Assembly: GCF_016107655.1 (NCBI RefSeq)
Contig: NZ_JABASX010000008.1
Location: 184,542-248,541, forward strand
DNA length: 64,000 nucleotides
Reading direction: 5' to 3'
DNA from: Brevibacterium antiquum
GTDB taxonomy: Bacteria; Actinomycetota; Actinomycetes; Actinomycetales; Brevibacteriaceae
The notes under the pieces were generated by a model that saw nothing but the letters and a program-made list of their open reading frames with translations, did no database searches and had not been told where the DNA came from. This document shows positions 55,120-63,943 of the stretch, piece after piece. Each line of letters starts with the position of its first letter. Position 1 is the first letter of the stretch. The translations under genes were made by a program, and so were the position numbers.

Positions 55120-55905
55120 ATGACCAGCAATGATACGAAGGCCCCCGCGATCCGCCAGACGAAGGGCGGCGTCCAGTCCGTCGAGCGCGCCTTCGGGCTC
55201 CTCGAATGCATCGCGAACTCCTCCGGCTCTGCCACGCTGAGTCATATTGCCGCCGAGGTGAGCCTTCCCCTCCCGACGATTCACCGCCTGCTCAATACTC
55301 TGGTCAACCTCGGCGTGGTGCGTCAGCTGCCCAACCGCGGCTATGCCCTGGGGCCGGGCCTGATCCGCTTGGGCAACCTCGCTGGATCCCAGCTGGGCGC
55401 CATCGCGCGCCCCTACCTGCGCACGCTCGTGGACGAACTCGGCGAGTCCGCAAACGTCGCGACCATCGACGGAGACATGGTCGTCTACGTCGATCAGGTG
55501 GCCTCACAGCACCAGATGCGGATGTTCACCGAGGTGGGCCGCCGTGCCCATATGCACGACACCGGAGTGGGCAAGGCAATGCTCGCCGGGCTCGATTCCG
55601 AGCAGGTTCGTCACATCGTCACAACTGCGGGAATGCCGACGCCCACGCAGTACAGCATCGGCACCGTCTCGGATCTCGAGGCCGAGCTCGTGCGCATCCG
55701 CGACCGCGGGTACTCGATCGACGAGCAGGAGCAGGAGCTGGGTGTGCGCTGCTTCGCGATGTCGATCCCCGATGCTCCCGCTCCCCTGGCGATCTCCGTG
55801 TCCGGACCCATCAGCCGCGTCGACCAGGCCTTCTCAGATCGCGCCATCCCGCTGCTGCGATCAGCAGCCGAGGCGATCTCAGCAGACATGCGCGGCGGAG
55901 CCTGA
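55120..55905 (+). CDS. IclR family regulator, AllR-like
   Basis: 261 residues. The winged HTH (about 18-82) reads VQSVERAFGLLECIANSSGSATLSHIAAEVSLPLPTIHRLLNTLVNLG. The IclR effector domain follows (QLGAIARPYLRTLVDELGESANVATIDGDMVVYVDQVASQHQMRMFTEVGRRAHMHDTGVGKAMLAG). It is flanked by malic enzyme, allE, uricase and glyoxylate-use genes, so it probably senses a purine catabolite such as glyoxylate or allantoin and represses the locus. Three matching palindromes across the locus support this. A hairpin terminator with a T-run follows. Confidence 0.92.
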   Translation: MTSNDTKAPAIRQTKGGVQSVERAFGLLECIANSSGSATLSHIAAEVSLPLPTIHRLLNTLVNLGVVRQLPNRGYALGPGLIRLGNLAGSQLGAIARPYLRTLVDELGESANVATIDGDMVVYVDQVASQHQMRMFTEVGRRAHMHDTGVGKAMLAGLDSEQVRHIVTTAGMPTPTQYSIGTVSDLEAELVRIRDRGYSIDEQEQELGVRCFAMSIPDAPAPLAISVSGPISRVDQAFSDRAIPLLRSAAEAISADMRGGA

Positions 55906-55940
55906 ACGGCAGCACGCCCGCCAGACCTGAATACTCAGTA

Positions 55941-55996
55941 ACGGGTGGCGTGTCGAGAAACGTATGTGCAATCACGTTTCTCGACACACCACCCGT
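55941..55996. terminator. Bidirectional hairpin terminator between iclR-type gene and aceE
   Basis: A 23-bp stem (55941-55963 with 55974-55996, one mismatch) has a ten-base loop and runs into TTTTT on the plus strand. It ends the IclR gene and faces the aceE stop. Confidence 0.8.
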
Positions 55997-56007
55997 TTTT
56001 CACTGCA

Positions 56008-56051
56008 GAGCGCCGCGCCTCAGCGAGCGCCGCGCCTCAGCGAGCGCCGCG
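56008..56051 (+). repeat. 17-bp tandem repeat, two and a half copies
   Basis: GAGCGCCGCGCCTCAGC occurs twice perfectly and then as a 10-base partial copy, directly after the terminator and 42 bp before the aceE stop. No function apparent; likely slippage. Confidence 0.75.
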
Positions 56052-56092
56052 GCCACGCCAGCGCCGGGGCCGCGCCGCTCAGGCTGCCGGGG

Positions 56093-58846
56093 TCAGGAAT
56101 CGCCTCCGGCGGTGCCTGAGGTTCCTGCGTTGACCTCGTTCAGGCGATACTTCTTCGCTGCCTCAACCGGCACCGAACGAGCGATCTCGCCGCGGTCGGC
56201 CAGCAGCTGCAGGGTCCGGACGACCATCGAGTGCGCATCGATCTTGAAATGGCGCCGGGCGGCGGCGCGCGTGTCTGAGAACCCGAAGCCGTCGGCACCC
56301 AGAGTCGCGAAGTCCTGGCTGAGGAACGGACGGATGAGGTCCGGCTGAGTGGAGTCGAAGTCGCTCGTGGCGACGATCGGCCCGGCCTCGGCGCCCAGGC
56401 GCTCGCGCACATAGGGCGTCCGCGGCTCGGCTTCGAAGTTCTCGAGCTTCTCGGCCTCGCACTTCAGCGCATCGCGGCGCAGCTCGGCCCATGAGGTCAC
56501 CGACCAGACGGCCGCATCCACGCCCCATTCCTGAGCCAGCAGACCACGGGCCTCAAGTGCCCACGGGACTGCGACTCCCGACGCGAGCAGCTGAGCCTGC
56601 GGACGATTCCCGGCCCCCGCCTCGGCGCCGGTGCCGGCATCTGCCACCCGATGGATGCCCCGCAGGATCCCATCGACGTCGACATCCTCGGGTTCGGCCG
56701 GCTGAAGCATCGGCTCGTTGTACACGGTCAGGTAGTACATGACGTTGCGGGCGTCATCGCCGAGGTCGTGCTCGCCGTACATGCGGTGCAGGCCATCACG
56801 CATGATGTGGCCGATCTCGTATCCGTAGGCCGGGTCGTAGATCCGCACCGCAGGGTTGGTCGCGGCCAACACAGGAGAATGACCATCAGCGTGCTGCAGG
56901 CCCTCACCAGTCAGCGTCGTGCGACCGGCTGTGGCGCCGATGATGAACCCGCGGGTCATCTGGTCCCCGGCGGCCCAGAAGGCGTCGCCGGTGCGCTGGA
57001 ACCCGAACATCGAGTAGAAGACGTAGATCGGGATCATCGGCTCACCGTGCGTCGAGTACGCGGTTCCGGCGGCGGTGAATCCCGCGGCCGCACCGGCCTC
57101 GTTGATGCCGACGTGGAGCAGCTGACCCGAGGTCGCCTCCTTGTAGGACAGGAACAGTTCACGGTCGACTGCCAGGTAGTTCTGCCCGTTCGGGTTGTAG
57201 ATCTTCGCGGTCGGGAAGAATGCATCGATGCCGAAGGTCCGGGCCTCATCGGGGATGATGGGCACGATCCTGTTCCCGATGCCCTTCTCGCGCATGAGGT
57301 CCTTGAGCAGGCGCACGAAGGCCATCGTGGTCGCGGCCTGCTGATGGCCCGAGCCCTTCTTCGTCTGCGAGAAGGCCTTGTCGGACACGGCAGGCAGGGT
57401 CTTCTTGCTGTTCTCGGGCTTGCGATTGGGCAGGAATCCGCCCAACTTGGACCGCTTCTCCAGCATGTACTGGACTTCTTCAGCGTCGTTGCCCGGGTGG
57501 TAGTAGGGCACCGCGTAGGGGTCTTCGTCGATGACCTTGTCGGTGATCGGGATGTCCATCCGATCACGGAAGGCCTTGACGTCGGCGGCCGTGAACTTCT
57601 TCATCTGGTGCGTGGCATTGCGCGACTCGAAGGTCGTGCCCAAGCCGTAGCCCTTGACCGTCTGGACGAGGACGACGGTCGGCTTGCCCTTCGTGTTCAC
57701 GGCCTGCTCGTAGGCGGCGTAGACCTTGTGATAGTCGTGACCGCCGCGTTTGAGGTTCCAGATGTCGTCGTCGCTCAGGTGCTCGACGAGGCCCTTCGTC
57801 ACCGGTGAGCGGCCGAAGAAGTTGTCGCGGATGAATCCGCCGGACTCGGCCTTGAAGGTCTGGTAGTCACCGTCGAGGGTTTCGTTCATGATCCTCACCA
57901 GCTCGCCGGTGTGATCGGCATCGAGCAGGGAGTCCCATTCGCGACCCCAGAGGACCTTGATGACGTTCCAGCCGGCGCCGGTGAAGACCGCTTCGAGCTC
58001 CTGCACGATCTTGCCGTTGCCGCGCACCGGTCCGTCAAGTCGCTGCAGGTTGCAGTTGATGACGTAGGTGAGGTTGTCAAGGCCCTCGTTCGCGGCCAGC
58101 TGGAGCGCGCCGCGTGACTCCGGCTCGTCCATCTCGCCGTCGCCGAGGAAGGCCCAGACGCGCTGATCGGAGGTGTCCTTGATGCCGCGGTTGTGCAGGT
58201 AGCGGTTCATCTGCGCCTGGTAGATCGAGTTGATCGGGCCCAGACCCATCGACACGGTCGGGAACTGCCAGAAGTCGGGCATCAGGCGCGGGTGCGGGTA
58301 GGAGCTCAACCCGTTGGGGGCCTTCGAAGCCTCCTGCCGGAAGCCGTCGAGCTGCTTGTCGCTCAGACGGTTTTCGAGGTATGCCCTGGCGTACATGCCG
58401 GGTGAGGCGTGACCCTGGAAGAAGACCTGGTCGCCGCCGCCGGAATGGTCCTGGCCGCGGAAGAAGTTGTTGAACCCGATCTCGTAGAGGGTCGCGGCAC
58501 CGGCGTAGGTCGAGATGTGTCCGCCGACGGAGATCTCGGGACGCTGGGCTCGGTGGACGAGCATCGCGGCGTTCCAGCGCAGCCATTTGCGGTACTTGCG
58601 CTCGAGGCGCTCATCGCCTGGGTAGGCAGGTTCCTGATCGGCCGGGATCGTGTTGACGTAGTCCGTGGTCGTGACCTTGGGCTGGGCCACCGAGTTCGAT
58701 GCGGCACGTCGGCGCAGGGCCTCCATGATCTCGGCCGCACGCAGGGTTCCACGCTGGTTGACGAGTCCCTCCCAGGACTCGAGCCACTCGTCGATCTCTT
58801 CGTCACCGGTTCCCCTCGGGATCGCCGAGGTTGTGTCCTGGGTCAT
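56093..58846 (-). CDS. aceE: Pyruvate dehydrogenase E1 component, homodimeric
   Basis: 917 residues from the ATG at 58844-58846 (GAGGGAG upstream). The thiamine-diphosphate motif is [62 protein letters not shown] and the C-terminal [23 protein letters not shown] are characteristic of AceE. It decarboxylates pyruvate and feeds acetyl units to E2; in actinobacteria it joins a mixed PDH/ODH complex. The gene lies 66 bp beyond the uricase gene on the same strand with a hairpin between, an unexpected place for a central-metabolism gene. Confidence 0.96.
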   Translation of the reverse strand: MTQDTTSAIPRGTGDEEIDEWLESWEGLVNQRGTLRAAEIMEALRRRAASNSVAQPKVTTTDYVNTIPADQEPAYPGDERLERKYRKWLRWNAAMLVHRAQRPEISVGGHISTYAGAATLYEIGFNNFFRGQDHSGGGDQVFFQGHASPGMYARAYLENRLSDKQLDGFRQEASKAPNGLSSYPHPRLMPDFWQFPTVSMGLGPINSIYQAQMNRYLHNRGIKDTSDQRVWAFLGDGEMDEPESRGALQLAANEGLDNLTYVINCNLQRLDGPVRGNGKIVQELEAVFTGAGWNVIKVLWGREWDSLLDADHTGELVRIMNETLDGDYQTFKAESGGFIRDNFFGRSPVTKGLVEHLSDDDIWNLKRGGHDYHKVYAAYEQAVNTKGKPTVVLVQTVKGYGLGTTFESRNATHQMKKFTAADVKAFRDRMDIPITDKVIDEDPYAVPYYHPGNDAEEVQYMLEKRSKLGGFLPNRKPENSKKTLPAVSDKAFSQTKKGSGHQQAATTMAFVRLLKDLMREKGIGNRIVPIIPDEARTFGIDAFFPTAKIYNPNGQNYLAVDRELFLSYKEATSGQLLHVGINEAGAAAGFTAAGTAYSTHGEPMIPIYVFYSMFGFQRTGDAFWAAGDQMTRGFIIGATAGRTTLTGEGLQHADGHSPVLAATNPAVRIYDPAYGYEIGHIMRDGLHRMYGEHDLGDDARNVMYYLTVYNEPMLQPAEPEDVDVDGILRGIHRVADAGTGAEAGAGNRPQAQLLASGVAVPWALEARGLLAQEWGVDAAVWSVTSWAELRRDALKCEAEKLENFEAEPRTPYVRERLGAEAGPIVATSDFDSTQPDLIRPFLSQDFATLGADGFGFSDTRAAARRHFKIDAHSMVVRTLQLLADRGEIARSVPVEAAKKYRLNEVNAGTSGTAGGDS

Positions 58847-58869
58847 AGTTCTCCCTCTCAAACACGTCA

Positions 58870-58897
58870 GGTCCACGGGATGGTGTTCCCGTGGACC
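58870..58897 (-). terminator. Hairpin between uricase and aceE
   Basis: GGTCCACGGGA pairs perfectly with TCCCGTGGACC around a six-base loop in the 66-bp gap, just ahead of the aceE ribosome site. It has no T-run, so it may be a weak terminator, an attenuator or an mRNA-processing site that separates uricase from aceE expression. Confidence 0.55.
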
Positions 58898-58912
58898 CGA
58901 CAATGGAAATTA

Positions 58913-59797
58913 TCAGCAGAAGCCGGCGATCTGCGCCCAGGCGTCCTTGTTCTCCTCCACCCCGTCACGGGTGAAGGTGGCCTCGATCAGCCCGTAGGGC
59001 CGATCAGCGACGATGAGCACTTCGTTCGGGTTCTCCAAGCCGAAGCGTTCGATGTCGTAGAGGAAATGGTGCTTGTTCGGGCAGGAGAAGCGGATCTCGT
59101 CGATCTCCGGCACAGCCTCGATGACCTTCTCACCCATCTGGTACAGGGTGTGCTGCAGGGCATGCGAGTAGTGGTCGGTGAACGAGTCGAGGATGATCTC
59201 CTTGACCTGCCTGTACACGCCCTCGAAGTCGAGATCCGTGGTGTTGTAGATCCAGCGGGTCGCAATGTCGGTGGCGAGGATGCGGTCGTCGGTCTCCGGC
59301 AGGGTCGTGTACTTGTCCTTCGGGTAGCCGACGAAGCCTGATTCGGTGGTCTTGAGCACGGTCAGCCCGTAGAAGCCGGAGATCAGGGTGGTGGTGTCGC
59401 CGTCGCGGGTCAGCACCGCGGTGCGGGTCTCCGGCGCTGACTTGTAGAAGGAGTGGTTGTGATCGTTGATGCGCGACCAGCCGTACTCTTCGGCTGCCCA
59501 GCGTCCGCCGGTGACCCAGTCGAAGCTGGAGGTGAAGTGCTCGCCCAGCCCGAGGAGGAACTGCTCGGGTGAGGTCACTCCGAGCTCCTTGGCCTTGGCG
59601 AAGACCGTGTTCTTCTGGGTGTCGGTGGCGACGACGTGTTCGTTGTTGCCCTCGGTGTGCGCGGTCTCGAAGTCGCCCCACAGCTGGGAGGTGACATTGA
59701 GGTCGCGGATCTCGTGACGTTCGGAGTCACGGTAGACCCTCATCAGACGATTCTCCGCCTTGCCGTACTGATTCGTCGTCAGTTTCACCTTGCTCAT
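58913..59797 (-). CDS. Urate oxidase (uricase)
   Basis: 294 residues from the ATG at 59795-59797, which has AGGAG upstream; a 45-residue in-frame extension to 59932 does not look like uricase. T-fold enzyme: KVKLTTNQYGKAENRLMRVYRD (Lys/Thr of the active site), FETAHTEGNNEHVVATDTQKNTVFAKAKE, WSRINDHNHSFYKS and FSCPNKHHFLYD. It oxidises urate to 5-hydroxyisourate without a cofactor. It is the third gene after uraD and the HIU hydrolase; the 187 bp before it hold no gene, only a GC-rich inverted repeat (GCCGGG/CCCGGC). Confidence 0.95.
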   Translation of the reverse strand: MSKVKLTTNQYGKAENRLMRVYRDSERHEIRDLNVTSQLWGDFETAHTEGNNEHVVATDTQKNTVFAKAKELGVTSPEQFLLGLGEHFTSSFDWVTGGRWAAEEYGWSRINDHNHSFYKSAPETRTAVLTRDGDTTTLISGFYGLTVLKTTESGFVGYPKDKYTTLPETDDRILATDIATRWIYNTTDLDFEGVYRQVKEIILDSFTDHYSHALQHTLYQMGEKVIEAVPEIDEIRFSCPNKHHFLYDIERFGLENPNEVLIVADRPYGLIEATFTRDGVEENKDAWAQIAGFC

Positions 59798-59984
59798 CTT
59801 CTTGCTCCTGTTGCCTGTGCCAACGGCCGCGCCGCGCTCGTCACCGAGTCCGACATGGCCGCTGTGACCAATTGATTTGCGAGGTTGCCGGGCGTCGAAC
59901 CCGGCGAACTTCGGCGGTTTGTTGAGGATCATGATCCTGCAGGGGGCCTGCTTCCCCTGATGTCTTATGGGTGGTGCCGTCCGC

Positions 59985-60308
59985 TCAGCTTCCCCGGTAG
60001 GTGCTGTACGCGAACGGACTCAGCAGCAATGGTATGTGATAGTGCGCTTCGCCTGCCTTGACCGTGAAGTCGATCGTCACCTGAGGGTGGAAGTGATCCT
60101 GCCCCTGGGTCTCGAAGTAGGCACCGGTTGAGAATACGATCCGATAGTCACCGGCGCCGAGGTGGTCCGGTCCGAATTCCGAGACACGACCGTTGCCGTC
60201 GGTGCGGGCGTTGGCGAGCACCTCTGTTCCGGAGTAGAGCGTGACCTCGAGGCCGGCGGCAGGGGTGCCGAGCGTGGAGTCGAGAGCGTGGGCGGAGATG
60301 AAGCTCAT
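59985..60308 (-). CDS. 5-hydroxyisourate hydrolase (transthyretin-like)
   Basis: 107 residues with the full signature: SAHALDSTLGTPAAGLEVTLYS at the start, YRIVFSTGAYFE in the middle and HIPLLLSPFAYSTYRGS at the end; the C-terminal YRGS is diagnostic. It hydrolyses the uricase product to OHCU. Its ATG overlaps the uraD stop by four bases. Confidence 0.96.
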   Translation of the reverse strand: MSFISAHALDSTLGTPAAGLEVTLYSGTEVLANARTDGNGRVSEFGPDHLGAGDYRIVFSTGAYFETQGQDHFHPQVTIDFTVKAGEAHYHIPLLLSPFAYSTYRGS

Positions 60309-60799
60309 GCGAGGAGTCCTTCGAGTCTGAGTGCGGCGATCTGGATCAGCTGCTCGCCGACCTCGGCGAGTTCGTCAGTGTCGCTGTTGGCCATGCGGCG
60401 CTGAAGTTCGGCGAGGATCTCCTCGGGACTGCGGCCGGCCGCGCGGATGAGGAAGACGCGGTCGAAGCGCTCTTCGTAGGCGGCGTTGCCCGCCGCGAGT
60501 CGATCCTGGATGTCACCGTCGAGAGAACCCAGGCCAGCCTGCTCGCGGGAGGAATGAGCCGCCTCGGCGGAAGAGCCTTCGGCCTTCTCCCCGATCCGGG
60601 GATGGTGGGACATGGCCTGGTTGATCTCGTCATCGGTCAGTGGGGTCGCGCTGGTGCGGGCAGCCTCGAGGGCGGCTTGCACAGTGGAGAACGGCCGCGC
60701 TGCGACGACCCCGTCGATCCACCGGTCGACATCGAGACACGGGCGCAGAGTCGCGCGGGCCTCATCGATCGACAGCTGATTGAACTCGCCTAGGTCCAC
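60305..60799 (-). CDS. OHCU decarboxylase
   Basis: 164 residues from a GTG at 60797-60799 with a perfect AGGAGG five bases ahead; longer in-frame starts lack this. The catalytic motif is MSHHPRIGEK, and FLIRAAGRSPEEILAELQRRMANS is typical of UraD proteins. It yields (S)-allantoin. It heads the urate operon (uraD, HIU hydrolase, uricase). A YGGAA...TTCCA palindrome lies 56 bp upstream. Confidence 0.94.
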   Translation of the reverse strand: MDLGEFNQLSIDEARATLRPCLDVDRWIDGVVAARPFSTVQAALEAARTSATPLTDDEINQAMSHHPRIGEKAEGSSAEAAHSSREQAGLGSLDGDIQDRLAAGNAAYEERFDRVFLIRAAGRSPEEILAELQRRMANSDTDELAEVGEQLIQIAALRLEGLLA

Positions 60800-60854
60800 A
60801 TTGACCTCCTGAGAAAATCGAGATGCTGAACCACTGAGAATGTGTTTCACATCA

Positions 60855-60870
60855 CGGAAGACTGTTTCCA
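60855..60870. promoter_or_regulatory. IclR/AllR-type operator, copy 2
   Basis: CGGAAGACTGTTTCCA, 56 bp upstream of the OHCU decarboxylase start. Same 16-bp palindrome class as 54964-54979 and 60951-60966. Confidence 0.6.
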
Positions 60871-60950
60871 TTTAACTGCTTCGAGTTTGACCCCAGGTCC
60901 GCGCTAAGTCAAATTCTGTGGTCGACGTCAGCGGCCTTCTCCGGAGGATT

Positions 60951-60966
60951 TGGAAAAGTTATTCCA
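60951..60966. promoter_or_regulatory. IclR/AllR-type operator, copy 3
   Basis: TGGAAAAGTTATTCCA, 91 bp before the glycerate kinase start in the region shared with the divergent urate operon. Copies 2 and 3 could act on both promoters or support looping. Confidence 0.6.
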
Positions 60967-61056
60967 CAAAGCGGATAATGATGGCAGAGTCCCTCGCGCA
61001 GTCCGCGTTCTGGGCACTTGGCCATCGTTTTCTCGACAATGAGGTTGAATGACGTC

Positions 61057-62259
61057 ATGAGCATGGAAGCACCCACGATCGTCTGCGCGCCCGATTCCTT
61101 CAAGGGTTCGGCCGGCGCCCCCGCTGCCGCTGCCGCCCTGGCTCGCGGTGCCTGCCAGGTGTTCCCCGACTCGCAGATCACCGACCTGCCCTTCGCCGAC
61201 GGCGGTGAGGGAACCCTCGATGCCCTGCTGGCCGTGTGGGACACCCCGGCTCGCTCAATCGAGGTCGTCGATGCGCTGGGCCGGCCGACGACAGCCCTGT
61301 TCGGCATCTCCGCTGATGGGAAGACCGCAGTCATCGAGGCGGCTCAGGCCAATGGCCTCCCCCAGGTCTCCGACGTCGCCCTCGCGCCCGAGCGCGCCGA
61401 TACATTCGGCGTGGGCCTCATCGCCCGCCACGTCCTGGACCAGGGTGTGGAGGAGATCCTGCTGTGCATCGGCGGCTCGGCGAGCACCGATGGCGGCGTC
61501 GGCATCGCCTCGGCCTTGGGCGCGGCCTTCACCGACTCCTCCAGTGCGCCCATCGCTCCCGGTGGCGGCGGGCTGTCATCCTTGGCCAGCGTCGATGTCT
61601 CCGCATTGGATCCGCGTGCCCGCGAGGTCCGCTGGCGCATCGCCGTCGACGTCGACAATCCGCTCACCGGCCCTCGTGGTGCCGCCGCAGTCTTCGGTCC
61701 TCAGAAGGGCGCCGATGCGGCGTCCGTTGCCGTCCTGGACTCCGGACTGGCCCACCTCGCCGAGGTGCTCGCCGACTCGGCTGCCCATGCTGAGTCCTTG
61801 GCGGCGACACCGGGGTTCGGTGCCGCCGGCGGCATCCCTCTGGCCCTGACGAGCCTGCTGGGCGCCGAGGTCGTACCCGGGTCGACGATGGTCGCCGAGG
61901 CCGTGGGACTGACCGAGGCCCTGGCCGCCGCCGACATCGTGCTCACGGGCGAAGGATCCTTCGACACCCAGTCTCTGGGCGGGAAGGTCGTCGCGGCCGT
62001 GCGCGACCATGCCCCCGCCTCGGCGAAGATCATCGTCATCGCCGGCCGGGTCGCCCTCAGCCCAGCCGAATGCCGCGAGGCCGGCATCACTGCGGCCCTC
62101 TCGATCGCGCCGGGCCCCGCCGACCTCGCCGAGCTCTCCGACCGCGCCGAGGAACTCATCGAGGCCGCCGCCGCCCACGCGTGCGCGCTCGTGGGCGCGG
62201 GCTCGGGCACTGGCGTCGCGGGCGCGAGAGCAAGCGTCACGGGCGCGCAACAGAACTGA
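61057..62259 (+). CDS. Glycerate kinase
   Basis: 400 residues from the ATG at 61057; ATGs at 61039 and 61063 are alternatives. GckA/GlxK-type signatures: TIVCAPDSFKGSAGAPAAAAALARG, LPFADGGEGTLDALL, LLCIGGSASTDGGVGIASALGA and DIVLTGEGSFDTQSLGGKV. It phosphorylates D-glycerate, the end product of the glyoxylate-tartronate semialdehyde branch, linking ureide breakdown to glycolysis. Glyoxylate carboligase and the reductase are not in the window. The divergent arrangement and shared operators tie it to the urate operon. The C-terminal 20 residues are low-complexity Gly/Ala. Confidence 0.93.
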   Translation: MSMEAPTIVCAPDSFKGSAGAPAAAAALARGACQVFPDSQITDLPFADGGEGTLDALLAVWDTPARSIEVVDALGRPTTALFGISADGKTAVIEAAQANGLPQVSDVALAPERADTFGVGLIARHVLDQGVEEILLCIGGSASTDGGVGIASALGAAFTDSSSAPIAPGGGGLSSLASVDVSALDPRAREVRWRIAVDVDNPLTGPRGAAAVFGPQKGADAASVAVLDSGLAHLAEVLADSAAHAESLAATPGFGAAGGIPLALTSLLGAEVVPGSTMVAEAVGLTEALAAADIVLTGEGSFDTQSLGGKVVAAVRDHAPASAKIIVIAGRVALSPAECREAGITAALSIAPGPADLAELSDRAEELIEAAAAHACALVGAGSGTGVAGARASVTGAQQN

Positions 62260-62302
62260 CCACCAAAGACACCAGCAGTCACCTACGAAAGGACTCACCA
62301 CC

Positions 62303-62770
62303 ATGAGCACACAGCTCGAAGTCGGACAGACCGCACCGGACTTCTCTCTGGCCGATGCCAGCGGAAAGACCTACTCGAAGGCGGACTTCGCCGGGCAGAA
62401 GGTCATCCTCTACTTCTACCCGAAGGCCGCGACGCCTGGCTGCACCACCGAGGCCTGCGACTTCCGCGACAACCTCTCGTCCCTGGCCGCTGCCGGGTTC
62501 CAGGTGCTCGGCGTCTCCCCCGATGACGCCGAGGCTCTGCAGGCGTTCACCGACGACCAGCAGCTGACCTTCCCGCTGCTCTCTGATCCGGGTGCGGAGC
62601 TGGCGCAGGCGTACGGCTCGTTCGGTGAGAAGACGGTGGGCGGCAACACCTTCGAAGGCACCCTGCGCTCAACCTTCGTCATCGCCGAAGACGGAACTCT
62701 CTCCGACGTCGAATACAACGTCGACGCCGAAGGCCACGTCGCCCGCCTCCGCGAGAAGCTCGGCGCCTGA
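62303..62770 (+). CDS. bcp: Thiol peroxidase, Bcp/PrxQ type
   Basis: 155 residues from the ATG at 62303 (AAAGGA upstream). A thioredoxin-fold peroxiredoxin: PDFSLADASGKTYSKADFAGQKVILYFYPKAATPGCTTEACDFRD with peroxidatic Cys in PGCTTEAC and a resolving Cys five residues later. It reduces hydroperoxides in the cytoplasm with thioredoxin. It follows glycerate kinase after 43 bp and ends before the palindrome at 62789. Confidence 0.95.
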   Translation: MSTQLEVGQTAPDFSLADASGKTYSKADFAGQKVILYFYPKAATPGCTTEACDFRDNLSSLAAAGFQVLGVSPDDAEALQAFTDDQQLTFPLLSDPGAELAQAYGSFGEKTVGGNTFEGTLRSTFVIAEDGTLSDVEYNVDAEGHVARLREKLGA

Positions 62771-62788
62771 CCTCCCCTCTCCCCTCCC

Positions 62789-62848
62789 AACTACCTGGCG
62801 GCGGCCCAGCAACCTTGCGCAAGGTTGCTGAGCCGCCGCCAGGTAGTT
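62789..62848. terminator. 60-bp palindrome, copy 1
   Basis: Two 30-base arms (62789-62818 and 62819-62848) are complementary at 29 of 30 positions with no loop (centre TTGCGCAA). It sits between the convergent bcp and AbiEi/DUF559 genes, ending one base before the latter's stop. A near-identical copy is at 63944-64000. It can act as a terminator, but its full symmetry is unusual. Confidence 0.8.
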
Positions 62849-62849
62849 G

Positions 62850-63848
62850 TCAGCGCTGCCTGAGACGGGCTGCGACCGTATTGAGGATGTGGGCAAAGGG
62901 CTGCGATTGGAACAACTGCCCATAGGTGAGACGGATGACTCTGTAGCCCCTCGCCTCCAGTGCCGATTCCCTGGCTTTCTCCTTCGCGATATTCCCGCGG
63001 ACATCATCATCCACGAAGTACTTCTCGATTCCGTCGACTTCAACGATCACCTTCGCGTCGACATTGCAGAAGTCCACCCTGGCGAGCATTCGCCCGCTCT
63101 CGTCGATGAATTCGACCTGGGGCTCGAATCCTCCGATGCCGTGCTCGAAGAAGCGGACCGCGGCAATCGATTCCGACGGGGCCTCTCGCCGACTGTCGGA
63201 GAGGTCGATGGCTTGTCTGGCTGCACCGGCGCCGCGAATCTCAGGACACAGGAGAAGCTGATCGCCGAGGCGGCTCTTGGATGTCCGCCCGTCCCTGATG
63301 GCCTCGTCGATCAATGGCACGGCCAGGTCGAGATCATAGTCTCGGGCCACGTCGATGAGTGTCCTCTCCAAGGTGGTCGCGGAGTACATGCCGATCACAG
63401 CTTTTTGGTCCACCGGTACTTCTCGGTTGCGAACGTGAAGATACCGGTATTTCCGACTGACATTCGGTCGAAGCACCTCGACACGAGACGTGGCCGGATA
63501 GCTGGGGTCCAGCCCGTGGATCAGCGCGGCCGAAAGGTGGGAGAACACCTCCCTTCCCTTAGTCACGCGATTGCGCCCGGACGCGGCATTGATCTTCTCG
63601 GCCCGTGCCCGGATGAGCAAGCGCAGCCGATCCACGTCATCTCGCATGTTCCCGCGCAATGCCAGAGCGTTGACGTCGTCCTCCGACAGCGCGCTCCAGA
63701 TCGCGTAGTGTCGTGGATCGTCGCAGACCGAGGTCGCGACATAGCGACCTCGCGCGATCCGTGAGAGGCAGCACCGCTCCGCTCGCCGGATCTCATCCTT
63801 GGTGAAGCCCAGCCGATAGAGTTTGTCGGTCGCCAGATAGAGATGCAT
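62850..63848 (-). CDS. AbiEi-like HTH protein with C-terminal DUF559 nuclease-like domain
   Basis: 332 residues from the ATG at 63846-63848. The N-terminal wHTH (about 1-40) reads TDKLYRLGFTKDEIRRAERCCLSRIARGRYVAT, like AbiEi-type antitoxins. The middle (about 95-190) resembles the AbiEi body (FSHLSAALIHGLDP ... SATTLERTLIDVARDY). The C-terminal 90 residues are DUF559/Vsr-like, PD-(D/E)xK style: RVDFCNVDAKVIVEVDG, then ARESALEARGYRVIRLTYGQLF. No AbiEii toxin is adjacent, so the name antitoxin may mislead; stand-alone copies are common in actinobacteria. The upstream 70 bp are strikingly AT-rich. Framed by twin palindromes. Confidence 0.78.
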   Translation of the reverse strand: MHLYLATDKLYRLGFTKDEIRRAERCCLSRIARGRYVATSVCDDPRHYAIWSALSEDDVNALALRGNMRDDVDRLRLLIRARAEKINAASGRNRVTKGREVFSHLSAALIHGLDPSYPATSRVEVLRPNVSRKYRYLHVRNREVPVDQKAVIGMYSATTLERTLIDVARDYDLDLAVPLIDEAIRDGRTSKSRLGDQLLLCPEIRGAGAARQAIDLSDSRREAPSESIAAVRFFEHGIGGFEPQVEFIDESGRMLARVDFCNVDAKVIVEVDGIEKYFVDDDVRGNIAKEKARESALEARGYRVIRLTYGQLFQSQPFAHILNTVAARLRQR

Positions 63849-63943
63849 ACCTACCAAATTGCATCAGATATCATCAAACCACAATAGAATAAATCAAATT
63901 GTGGAAAACTTCAGCGTCAGCCCATCTCGCGCCCATCCCCAAC

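Noticed and set aside
59798..59932. 45-residue N-terminal extension of uricase
   Set aside because: The strong AGGAG site and the family start KVKLTTNQYGK both point to the ATG at 59797. The extension is Gly/Arg-rich and unlike uricases.
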